Both the position numbers and the translations under genes were made by a program. The notes beneath the pieces were generated by a model, which was given only the letters and a program-made list of their open reading frames with translations, made no database searches and had not been told where the DNA came from. From DATKXO01 sp035528995 (GTDB lineage Bacteria; Planctomycetota; Phycisphaerae; UBA1845): a DNA stretch of 14,313 nucleotides. The stretch is taken from NCBI GenBank assembly GCA_035528995.1, contig DATKXO010000121.1:1-14313 (forward strand). Direction: 5' to 3'. Positions within the stretch are counted from its first letter, which is position 1; each line of letters begins with the position of its first letter. Positions 7,565-14,282 of the stretch are shown here, piece by piece.

Positions 7565-7772
7565 GCCGTTCGGCTCATGGGAAGTGCTTGGAGCGGGTGT
7601 ACCGGCCCCAGGTTGTGACCCCTGAGGGGACCCCCGTCTGACCCACAGAATCCGATCGGGCCGGCGCGAACGCGAGTGGGGCGGCTGGAGGCTTTGTCCC
7701 GCAGGATGAGCGTTTCACGGCGGTCGACGCTTCGCCGTCACCCTCCGGGCCTGCGGTCAGGCAGCCACAAAG

Positions 7773-7805
7773 GACGCCCCACCCGGAAGGATCGAGCGGG
7801 GCGTC
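7773..7805 (-). terminator. Rho-independent-like terminator of the 816-residue lipoprotein gene
   Basis: GACGCCCC (7773-7780) pairs with GGGGCGTC (7798-7805). In the minus-strand RNA the stem extends to 13 bp through G-U pairs that would be mismatches in the plus-strand RNA, so the structure is built for minus transcription. CCTTTGT follows on that strand. It lies 55 nt past the stop codon and resembles the terminator at 10544-10576. Confidence 0.7.
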
Positions 7806-7860
7806 ACTGGAATCTCGCCGGAGGCGGTCTACAAGGTCGGCGACGTACTAACCGCCACTG

Positions 7861-10311
7861 TCAACCGCTGGTTCCGAAGCCGCTGGTTCCGAAGCCGTTG
7901 GTTCCAAAGCCGCCGCCCACGAACACGCAGGAGCCGCCGAAGCAGGCTTCACCCGGGAAACAGTCGAAATCGGAGAAGCAACCGACGCCACCTCCGCTGG
8001 TGCAATCCGGGTCGGGCATCGCACAGAACTCGTCGCAGACTCCGTCGCCGTAGTAGCCCAGGTCCGCGCAGAGGTCGTCCACACTCGGCTCGAGGGCGCA
8101 GTCCGGATCGAACGAGGGGCAGAAGTTGTCGCAGATGCCGTCACCGTACCAGCCGTTCACCTCGCAGACGTCGAAGCCGAGGCAGTCCGGGTCCGGGCTG
8201 GGGCAGTCGACGTCGCACTCGCCGTCGCCGTAGTAGCCGGCGGCCTCGCACCAGTCGAACTGGTCGCAGTCGGGGTCGGGCGTGGGGCAGTCCGGGTCGC
8301 ATGTGCCGTCGCCGTAGTAGCCGGCGTCTTCGCACCAGTCGCTGACCGCGTCACCGCGGCAGTCCGGGTCGGGCAGCGGGCAGAAGTCGTCGCAGATGCC
8401 GTCGCCGTACCATCCGAACTCCTCGCACTCGTCGAACCCGGCCGCATCCACGCTGACCTCGCATTTACCGAACAGTTCCGTTCCGTCCGGTTGGTAGACC
8501 GCTATCCAGACCTCGAACCGCCCGGTCTCGTAGAACGTGATCCAGGTTTCGGGGGAGAAGGGATCCTCGACCAGGACGTCGCTGGTCCCGGGGACGAACC
8601 ACTCGACGAGGGTGTCTGTGGCGCCCTGGGGACCATCGCCAGGGAGTTGGCGCGTGCCGCCCTCCAACCAGAACTTGGCCGGATCGTTGACGTTCATGGA
8701 TTCGGAACAATTCATGTATTGGGGGTCATCGACGGTCACGTCGGTCACGTCGCCAACCTGCACGCCGCATTCGTAGAGATCGAACTCGTCGGGGACGCGC
8801 GGGTCAGAGACGATCAGGGAGACCTCCAGCAGACCCTCGTCCGTGGGCACTACCGTGGCCACCCTCGAGAACCGCGTGGCTTCCTCGACGTAGCCGTAGC
8901 CGCTGCTCACGAACCACTCGTACTGCAGTCGCCGGGCCAGCTCGGGGTCAACGGCCGCTGCCCGATCGTTGAACTCCACCGTGAAGAACTCGAAGGGATC
9001 GGCGTTGGTCGGACACTCCAAGTCCGTACCCTCCCGTCGGGCGGCCGAGTCGCAGGGGAACCGCAGTTCCGTCGGCCTGATCGTGTTCTGGTCGTAGTAC
9101 CGCAACCGGGCGAGCCGCTGCGGCCGGGTCTGGTTGGCCAGGTCGATCAGGATGAGATCGAACTCCAGGATGTTGTCGTTCAGCTCGCCGTTGATGAACG
9201 CGGCGTTGAAGAGTTGCTGCGTGCGGGCCTCGGTCGTGGTGAAGGCCTCCACCTGGAAGCTGATGTCCGCCAGGAAGCGCCGCTCGACCGTGACGCGCCG
9301 GTTGCCGTCCAACTGCGTGCCGGTGAACACGGGCGTGATGTCCGCGGTGAACTCGACGTCCCCCTGCAGAGTCAGTGGGATGGTGGTGTTGGCGGTCCAG
9401 TTGATGGTCCGTTCGGCGTCCACCCCGCCCAGTCCCAGGTCGAACAGGAACTTCCGGTCGATCTCGGTCACCAGGATACCGTTGGAATCGAAGGTGAGGA
9501 CACTGCGAATCTTGACCGGTCCCGCCCCCTCGTCGCCCGCCCCCTCCAGGCAGAAGCCCTGGGCGTCGAACAGCTCGAAGGTCCGGCCGGCCAAGTCCTC
9601 GATTTCCGGCGGGGTTCGGTCCAGGTCGACGTTCGGAATGCGGTCGCGGGTGACTTCACGCACCTGCACGGCGTTCTGGTCGACGACCCGGGCGATGCGC
9701 CGGACCGGCTCCTCCAGGGGCGTGTCTTTCAGCGGTGTGTCGGGGTTCGCTTCCGTGTCGAAGACCGACTCGACCACTTCCTCGAAGGTCTCCAGCCCGT
9801 TGCGCAGCCGATTGACGCCCTCGTTGGTCTGCATGGAAGCCGGACCTCTGTCCTTTTGCAGGGCGCGCCGCTGTTGGAGCCGCGCCCGGGCCGACTTGTA
9901 GTCGATGTCGCTGACGTCCTCGGCCTCGCCGGTGGCGGGCGTGTACCGAACGCGGGCCTGGTTGCCGTCATAAATGAGGTCCGCGTTCGCGTTGTCCGAA
10001 GCGCGGAACTTGACCGGGCGGCCCTGGTCATCCAGCGAGACCTTCACCGTCCTCCCGTCGGCCATCCTGATGTTGGCCTCGGTGATCTGATTAGTGTCGC
10101 TGGCTCGGAAGGTGTACTCGTTGCCCTCGTCATCCTGACCGACGGCGAAGTTGCCCCCCTCGGCGCCGGTGAAGTTCACGTCCAGGGCGCCGCCGGCCTC
10201 GCCGTCACCCCCTCCGCCCCCACCGCCGGCCGCACAGCCGATCCACCCGAGCGTGCACAACCCCAATCCCGCGCAAAGGCCGGTCCGTCCCCACTTGTGC
10301 CTGTTTAGCAT
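7861..10311 (-). CDS. Lipoprotein with five four-cysteine repeats and PKD-like segment
   Basis: An 816-residue secreted lipoprotein, function unknown. A signal peptide ends at a lipobox WIGC with the acylated Cys26; a Gly-rich linker (29-41) follows. Residues about 44-415 form a body shared with the 1118-residue neighbour, including AGRTFELFDA (241-250), RSVLTFDSNGILVTEID (269-285) and LFNAAFINGEL (367-377). About 536-622 is a PKD-like beta segment (LVEWFVPGTSDVLVEDPF, TGRFEVWIAVYQPDGT). Five repeats of C-x10-C-x3-C-x6-C with consensus GxYGDGxCDxxCPxPDPDC occupy 629-770. A small cysteine module (C778-x5-C-x5-C-x4-C795) and a GFGTSG-type tail end the protein. The repeats recall the end of Lin-12/Notch repeats and may bind calcium; that is inference. 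GGAG at 10320-10323 lies 8 nt before the ATG. Its paralogue lies directly upstream on the same strand, so the pair arose by gene duplication. Confidence 0.88.
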   Translation of the reverse strand: MLNRHKWGRTGLCAGLGLCTLGWIGCAAGGGGGGGDGEAGGALDVNFTGAEGGNFAVGQDDEGNEYTFRASDTNQITEANIRMADGRTVKVSLDDQGRPVKFRASDNANADLIYDGNQARVRYTPATGEAEDVSDIDYKSARARLQQRRALQKDRGPASMQTNEGVNRLRNGLETFEEVVESVFDTEANPDTPLKDTPLEEPVRRIARVVDQNAVQVREVTRDRIPNVDLDRTPPEIEDLAGRTFELFDAQGFCLEGAGDEGAGPVKIRSVLTFDSNGILVTEIDRKFLFDLGLGGVDAERTINWTANTTIPLTLQGDVEFTADITPVFTGTQLDGNRRVTVERRFLADISFQVEAFTTTEARTQQLFNAAFINGELNDNILEFDLILIDLANQTRPQRLARLRYYDQNTIRPTELRFPCDSAARREGTDLECPTNADPFEFFTVEFNDRAAAVDPELARRLQYEWFVSSGYGYVEEATRFSRVATVVPTDEGLLEVSLIVSDPRVPDEFDLYECGVQVGDVTDVTVDDPQYMNCSESMNVNDPAKFWLEGGTRQLPGDGPQGATDTLVEWFVPGTSDVLVEDPFSPETWITFYETGRFEVWIAVYQPDGTELFGKCEVSVDAAGFDECEEFGWYGDGICDDFCPLPDPDCRGDAVSDWCEDAGYYGDGTCDPDCPTPDPDCDQFDWCEAAGYYGDGECDVDCPSPDPDCLGFDVCEVNGWYGDGICDNFCPSFDPDCALEPSVDDLCADLGYYGDGVCDEFCAMPDPDCTSGGGVGCFSDFDCFPGEACFGGSCVFVGGGFGTNGFGTSGFGTSG
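7865..7909 (-). repeat. Three 15-bp coding tandem repeats (GFGTS tail)
   Basis: Three direct 15-bp units, the first two identical and the third with two changes, encode the GFGTN/GFGTS repeats at the very C-terminus of the 816-residue lipoprotein. A low-complexity Gly/Phe/Ser-Thr tail like this is likely flexible. Confidence 0.85.
8002..8427 (-). repeat. Five-copy cysteine/aspartate repeat array
   Basis: Residues 629-770 of the 816-residue lipoprotein. Each core is 23 residues with four cysteines at C-x10-C-x3-C-x6-C and the signatures YGDG and PDPDC. Linkers vary from 5 to 9 residues, so this array is less regular than the 13-copy one in the paralogue. Confidence 0.9.
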
Positions 10312-10342
10312 GAACAGATCTCCTACCCCGATAGAACTGAAA

Positions 10343-10354
10343 GCGCTAACCTTG
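10343..10354 (-). promoter_or_regulatory. Conserved 12-nt leader element, copy 1
   Basis: CAAGGTTAGCGC on the minus strand, with 31 nt between it and the ATG of the 816-residue lipoprotein. An identical copy sits at the same distance before the paralogue. The bases on both sides differ between the genes, which suggests that the motif itself is under selection. It may be a leader RNA element, an operator or a second -10 region. Confidence 0.55.
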
Positions 10355-10409
10355 TTCTGGCTTGATCATCAGGCAACCCCGCGACTTGTCGTCGCAAAAT
10401 GCAGATTCA

Positions 10410-10438
10410 AGCCTACGAACGCCCCCCCACGATGTCAA
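10410..10438 (-). promoter_or_regulatory. Promoter of the 816-residue lipoprotein gene
   Basis: The minus strand has TTGACA (10438-10433), a 17-nt spacer and TAGGCT (10415-10410). The -35 is a perfect consensus. The predicted start near 10403 gives a leader of about 92 nt containing the 12-nt element. The arrangement matches that of the paralogue. Confidence 0.6.
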
Positions 10439-10543
10439 GATGGGCTCGGAGCATCTTCAATCGTGCTTGACCTGGTGGCCGCCGGCCTACAGGTCGGGAG
10501 ACCCGCGGGCGAGGTGCTCTCCGGCGCTGCGCGCACAATGGAA

Positions 10544-10576
10544 AGCGCCCCGCCCGGAAGTACCGGACGGGGCGCT
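10544..10576 (-). terminator. Rho-independent-like terminator of the 1118-residue lipoprotein gene
   Basis: Arms 10544-10557 and 10563-10576 form a 14-bp stem with a 5-nt loop. The one non-Watson-Crick position is a G-U pair in the minus-strand RNA but an A-C mismatch on the other strand, which assigns it to minus transcription. TTTCC follows. It lies 135 nt after the stop codon. Confidence 0.8.
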
Positions 10577-10711
10577 GGAGTTCGGAACAAACCGAGTATC
10601 AAGCCGCCGGGCGGCGAATCGACTCAGCTCGTCGCCAGACCGTTGATCGGGCTTGGGAGCCCGTCCAAGTCGATCTCAGCCACGAAGTGTCCCAGATCGC
10701 AGACCCTCGAG

Positions 10712-13700
10712 CTACTCCTCACAGTCGGGGTCGGGCCGCGGGCAGTCCGGATCGCACACGCCGTCGCCGTACCAGCCCTGCTCGGCACAGAAGTCGAATT
10801 CATCCCCGCAGTCGGGATCGGGCATCGGGCATTCGTAGTCGCAGAAGCCGTCGCCGTAGAGGCCTTCCGCTTCACACCAGTCGAGTTCCTCGCAGTCGGG
10901 ATCGGGCATGGGGCATTCGGGATCGCAGACCCCGTCGCCGTACCAGCCGAGCTGCCCACACCAGTCATCGACGCAGTCCGGGTCGGGTCGCGGGCAGCCG
11001 GGGTCGCAGAACCCGTCGCCGTAGTACCCGGACTCCTCACACCAGTCCTCTTCGAAGCAGTCCGGGTCGGGACGTGGGCAGTCCGGATCGCACACGCCGT
11101 CGTCGTAGTAGCCGAACTTGGCGCACCAATCGATGCCCAGGCAGTCCGGGTCCGGCCGCGGGCAGTCGGGATCGCAGAAGCCGTCACCGTAGAACCCTTC
11201 CGCCTCACACCAGTCAGCACCGCCGCAGTCCGGATCCGGGCGCGGACAGTCGAAGTCGCATTCCCCATCACCGTACCAGCCGAGGTCATCGCACCAGTCG
11301 AAGCCCTCGCAATCCGGGTCGGGTCGTGGGCAATCCGGGTCGCACCAGCCGTCGCCGTAGAACCCCTCCGCCTCGCACCAGTCGAATTCCTGACAGTCCG
11401 GATCGGGTCGCGGGCAGTCGTAGTCGCATTCCCCGTCGTCGTAAAAGCCGAGTTCCGCGCACCAGTCGAAGCCTTCGCAGTCCGGATCGGGCCTCGGGCA
11501 GTCGGGATCGCACCAGCCGTCATTGTAGAACCCTTCGGCCTCGCACCAGTCGAAGTTGCAGTCCGGATCGGGCCGCGGGCACTCGAAGTCGCATTCCCCG
11601 TCACCGTACCAGCCGAGGCCCTCGCACCAGTCGAAGTCCTTGCAGTCCGGGTCCGGCCGCGGGCAGTCCGGATCGCACACGCCGTCGTCGTAGTAGCCGA
11701 ACTCGGCGCACCAATCGATCCCCCGGCAGTCCGGGTCGGGCCGCGGGCAGAAATCATCGCAGACGCCGTCGCCGTACCAGCCGAGATCGTCACAGAAGTC
11801 GACGTCACCCGCCTCCACGTTGACTGAGCAGATGCCGAACTCCTCGGTCCCGTCCGCCCGGTAGACCACAAAGGCCACCTCGAACCGCCCCGGCTCGAAG
11901 AACACGATATCCGTCTGGGTCGCAAACGGGTCGACCACGAACACCTCGCTGGTTCCGGGCACGAACCATTCGATCCAGTCGTCCGGCCCGATGTCGTCAA
12001 TCACGGCGGAGTAGAAGGCCGGCTCGCCGAGCAGCACCACCTCCGGGCACTCCAGGACTAGGCCGGTCGGCTCGAGGTCACCGACGAAGACTTCGCAGGT
12101 GTAGATCTCAAAGACCTCCTCGACGTCGGCGTAGGAGATGATCAGCGTGACCTCCAGCGGGCCCGGCGCCGTGGGTACGACTTCCGTGACCGGCTCGAAG
12201 GGGTTGACCACCCACCCGAAGCCGGCGCTGACGAACCAGTCAAACTGTGGCTCACCGCCCTCGACCGGGCCGATGGTGTCATCGTCCGGCCCGGGGGCGA
12301 TGACGTCGTCGTCCGGCCCGGGGGCGATGACCACGTCGCCATCCCCGTCGGTACCGATGTCCGGGAATTCGTCGTCGCCGTTGGTGCCGAGGTCGGGGAA
12401 CTCATCGTCGCCGTTGGTGCCGAGGTCGGGGAAGTCATCGTCGCCGTTCGTGCCTACGTCGGGGAACTCATCGTCGCCGTTGGTGGAGAACTCGTCGAAG
12501 TCCTGCCGCGGGCGCATCGCCCCATTCATGGGACCCTCGCCGTTGCCGTTACCGTTACCGCCCATCGAGGCACAGAAGCCCTCTTCGCTGCAAGACAGTC
12601 CGGGGCAGCAGTCCTCCTCGGCGAGACAGGGCGCGTCCATGCCGCCGCACTCCGGGCCGCCGTTGGGGCCGGGGCCCATGCCCCGCCCGCCGCGGGGGGC
12701 CCAGGCAACTTCGAACGGCTCGAACACCTGCACGGACGCCGGGCACCTCAACCGGTTGCCGACCTCCTCCCGCTCACCCGTGTTGAACGTGCAGGGGAAC
12801 ATGAGCGCGTCCGCTCCGGGACGCGCCGTGTTCTGGTCGTAGTACCGCAGACGCCCCAGACGCAACGGGGCGTTCTCGTCGGCCAGGTCGATCAACACCA
12901 GGTCGAACTCCAGGATGTCGTCGATCAACTCCCCGTTGATGAAGGCCGCGTTGAAGAGCTGTTCGGTTCGGGCGGTCGTCGTGGTGAAGGCCTCGACCGG
13001 GAACTCGAACTCGGCCAGGAACCGCCGCTCCACGATGACCATCTCCTGGTCATCCACCTGCGTCCCGGTGAACACGGGCGTGACCATGGCCGTGAAATCG
13101 AATTCCCCGGCCAGCGTCAGTGGAATGGATGTATTGGCCGACCAGTTGATGGTCCGCTCGGCCTCCACGCCGCCCAGCCCCAGGTCGAACATGAATCTGC
13201 GGTCGATTTCCGTGACCAGGATACCGTTGGGGTTAAACGTCAGGACGCTTCTGATCAGCGAGCCCTGCTGCCCTTCGTGGCCGCGCTCGAAGACGCAGAA
13301 GCCTTCGGCGTCGAACAACTCGAAGGTTCGGCCGGCCAACGCCGCGACCTGCCCGGGCACCTCGTCAAGGTCCACGTCGGCCAGTTCACCAGCCGCGGCG
13401 CGACGGATCTGAGTCGTGCTGGCGATACGGGCGATGTGCCTGGCCGGCTCCTCCAACGGACTGCCGATCAGCGGCGACTCCGGGTTGAGTTCCGCGTCGA
13501 ACAGCGACTCCGTGCGCACCTCGTAGGTGGCTAGGCCGGCTCGCAACTGCTGCACCGGTTCCTCTTCGTCCACCTGCATGGCCACGGCGCGCTTGTCGGC
13601 CGCTTCCACTCGGCGCAACAGCACCTTCTGTTTTGCCGCGGTCGAGTCGATCCCGCTGACGTCCAGGGCCCTGCCGGCTTCCTCTTCACCGGGTTCCGTG

Positions 13701-14068
13701 TAGCGCACCCGAGCCGCCTCGCCGTCGTAGATCACATCGGCGTTCGTGCCGTCCGTCACGCGGTACTTGACCGGTCGACCCTCGGCATCCAGCGAGGCCT
13801 TGAGTGTCACTCCGGTGTTGGCCATGCGGACGTTCGCCTCGACCAGGTCGCCTTCGTCGTTCTCCCTAAAGGTGTACTCGTTGCCGTCCTCGTCCTCGCC
13901 CACGGCGGCGTTCCCGCCGCCGGCGCTGTCGAAGTCCACCGCCAGCCCGGCTTCGGCCTCGCCTTCGCCGCCACCGCCTGCGCCGGCCGCACAGCCGAGC
14001 AGGCCGGTCATGCACGTTGCGAGCACCAGGAAGGTGCCGCTCCAGAACCACTTCTTGAACCCAATCAT
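10712..14068 (-). CDS. Lipoprotein with thirteen four-cysteine repeats and knottin-like module
   Basis: A 1118-residue secreted lipoprotein, paralogue of the 816-residue protein. The signal peptide ends at lipobox LLGC (Cys26), then a Gly/Glu linker. Residues about 42-415 match the paralogue; the best stretch (303-395, from ERTINW to LIDLA) is about 75 % identical by eye. Residues 474-499 are a six-cysteine module (C-x6-C-x5-CC-x4-C-x5-C), followed by Asp-rich tandem repeats at 529-598; both are absent at this place in the paralogue. A beta segment at about 608-752 (WFVSAGFGWV, WFVPGTSEVF, PGRFEVAFVVYRADGT) matches the PKD-like part. Thirteen repeats with consensus GxYGDGxCDPDCPRPDPDC fill 759-1116, nearly to the stop. 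The protein is very acidic; calcium binding and disulphide bonding outside the cell are inferred. The ATG at 14068 has AGGAG at 14076-14080 with 7 nt spacing; an in-frame GTG at 14140 would bury the signal peptide. Confidence 0.88.
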   Translation of the reverse strand: MIGFKKWFWSGTFLVLATCMTGLLGCAAGAGGGGEGEAEAGLAVDFDSAGGGNAAVGEDEDGNEYTFRENDEGDLVEANVRMANTGVTLKASLDAEGRPVKYRVTDGTNADVIYDGEAARVRYTEPGEEEAGRALDVSGIDSTAAKQKVLLRRVEAADKRAVAMQVDEEEPVQQLRAGLATYEVRTESLFDAELNPESPLIGSPLEEPARHIARIASTTQIRRAAAGELADVDLDEVPGQVAALAGRTFELFDAEGFCVFERGHEGQQGSLIRSVLTFNPNGILVTEIDRRFMFDLGLGGVEAERTINWSANTSIPLTLAGEFDFTAMVTPVFTGTQVDDQEMVIVERRFLAEFEFPVEAFTTTTARTEQLFNAAFINGELIDDILEFDLVLIDLADENAPLRLGRLRYYDQNTARPGADALMFPCTFNTGEREEVGNRLRCPASVQVFEPFEVAWAPRGGRGMGPGPNGGPECGGMDAPCLAEEDCCPGLSCSEEGFCASMGGNGNGNGEGPMNGAMRPRQDFDEFSTNGDDEFPDVGTNGDDDFPDLGTNGDDEFPDLGTNGDDEFPDIGTDGDGDVVIAPGPDDDVIAPGPDDDTIGPVEGGEPQFDWFVSAGFGWVVNPFEPVTEVVPTAPGPLEVTLIISYADVEEVFEIYTCEVFVGDLEPTGLVLECPEVVLLGEPAFYSAVIDDIGPDDWIEWFVPGTSEVFVVDPFATQTDIVFFEPGRFEVAFVVYRADGTEEFGICSVNVEAGDVDFCDDLGWYGDGVCDDFCPRPDPDCRGIDWCAEFGYYDDGVCDPDCPRPDPDCKDFDWCEGLGWYGDGECDFECPRPDPDCNFDWCEAEGFYNDGWCDPDCPRPDPDCEGFDWCAELGFYDDGECDYDCPRPDPDCQEFDWCEAEGFYGDGWCDPDCPRPDPDCEGFDWCDDLGWYGDGECDFDCPRPDPDCGGADWCEAEGFYGDGFCDPDCPRPDPDCLGIDWCAKFGYYDDGVCDPDCPRPDPDCFEEDWCEESGYYGDGFCDPGCPRPDPDCVDDWCGQLGWYGDGVCDPECPMPDPDCEELDWCEAEGLYGDGFCDYECPMPDPDCGDEFDFCAEQGWYGDGVCDPDCPRPDPDCEE
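10721..11794 (-). repeat. Thirteen-copy cysteine/aspartate repeat array
   Basis: Thirteen direct repeats with a period near 84 bp (28 residues), cores C-x10-C-x3-C-x6-C. From copy 2 to copy 8 units alternate between a CDPDC type and a CDFEC/CDYDC type, so growth by two-unit (about 168 bp) steps is likely. Copies 2 and 9 are nearly identical over more than 30 bases at 11684-11717 and 11099-11132. It is a coding array, not a CRISPR. Confidence 0.92.
12275..12328 (-). repeat. Two 27-bp coding tandem repeats (IAPGPDDD)
   Basis: Two direct 27-bp units encode IAPGPDDDV and IAPGPDDDT (residues 581-598 of the 1118-residue lipoprotein), giving a Pro/Asp-rich linker before the first beta segment. Confidence 0.85.
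12353..12484 (-). repeat. Four 33-bp coding tandem repeats (TNGDDEFPD)
   Basis: Four direct 33-bp units encode TNGDDEFPDVG and three close variants (residues 529-572), followed by a degenerate fifth start (TDGDGD). The spacing of Asp and Asn recalls acidic calcium-binding loops. The segment is absent from the 816-residue paralogue. Confidence 0.88.
12572..12649 (-). other. Six-cysteine module with knottin-type spacing
   Basis: Residues 474-499 of the 1118-residue lipoprotein have cysteines at C-x6-C-x5-C-C-x4-C-x5-C, which satisfies the loose inhibitor-cystine-knot spacing. It sits between the conserved body and the acidic repeats. Confidence 0.5.
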
Positions 14069-14099
14069 GGACTTTCTCCTGCCAAACGTTTCAATGACC

Positions 14100-14111
14100 G
14101 CGCTAACCTTG
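14100..14111 (-). promoter_or_regulatory. Conserved 12-nt leader element, copy 2
   Basis: An exact copy of CAAGGTTAGCGC on the minus strand, again with 31 nt between it and the ATG (14068). See copy 1 at 10343-10354. Confidence 0.55.
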
Positions 14112-14170
14112 AAAAGTGTATGAGGACAATCTGCACGCACCCCCGGAAATGCGGATTACGCAAGGCCAAA

Positions 14171-14198
14171 AGACTACCCCTGTCACCCAGCTTGTCAA
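14171..14198 (-). promoter_or_regulatory. Promoter of the 1118-residue lipoprotein gene
   Basis: The minus strand has TTGACA (14198-14193), a 16-nt spacer and TAGTCT (14176-14171). The predicted start near 14164 gives a leader of about 96 nt. An inverted repeat AGCTTG-T-CAAGCT (14189-14201) covers the -35 hexamer and could be an operator. Confidence 0.6.
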
Positions 14199-14282
14199 GC
14201 TTTTCTTTAGAGCGGTCCCCGTTACGTTGCGCCGATGTCGGTGGCGCCCACGCGGACCGGGGCTCAATCGAGCGGGAGTACC

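Larger units (their letters stand above)
7437..7860. other. 424-nt intergenic region upstream of the coiled-coil gene
   Basis: This gap holds, from right to left on the minus strand, the terminator of the 816-residue lipoprotein (7773-7805), the candidate promoter of the coiled-coil gene (7556-7564) and its ribosome site (7443-7446). A short CCCC-TGA-GGGG hairpin lies at 7619-7629. No supported ORF was seen in the rest. Confidence 0.5.
10312..10711. other. 400-nt intergenic region between the paralogous lipoprotein genes
   Basis: From right to left on the minus strand this holds the 3' untranslated end and terminator of the 1118-residue gene (10544-10576), then the promoter (10410-10438), leader element (10343-10354) and ribosome site (10320-10323) of the 816-residue gene. 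No supported separate gene was seen. Confidence 0.6.

Noticed and set aside
7619..7629. CCCC-TGA-GGGG mini hairpin upstream of the coiled-coil gene
   Set aside because: A 4-bp stem in GC-rich DNA is easily found by chance, and no T-tract or gene end is near.
8491..10308. A 605-codon plus-strand open frame opposite the 816-residue lipoprotein
   Set aside because: It is the antisense shadow of a gene with lipobox, ribosome site, promoter and terminator on the minus strand.
10721..11794. Regular direct repeats that might suggest a CRISPR array
   Set aside because: The period is about 84 bp, the units are in frame and encode a conserved cysteine motif, and there are no unique spacers or cas genes.
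10151..11827. A 558-codon plus-strand frame and several minus-strand Arg-rich frames across the repeats
   Set aside because: Their repetitive translations only reflect the 84-bp coding repeats read in the wrong frame or strand.
14069..14140. A 24-residue N-terminal extension of the large lipoprotein from a GTG at 14140
   Set aside because: It would put the signal peptide inside the protein, ignores the good AGGAG site before 14068, and crosses the conserved leader element.
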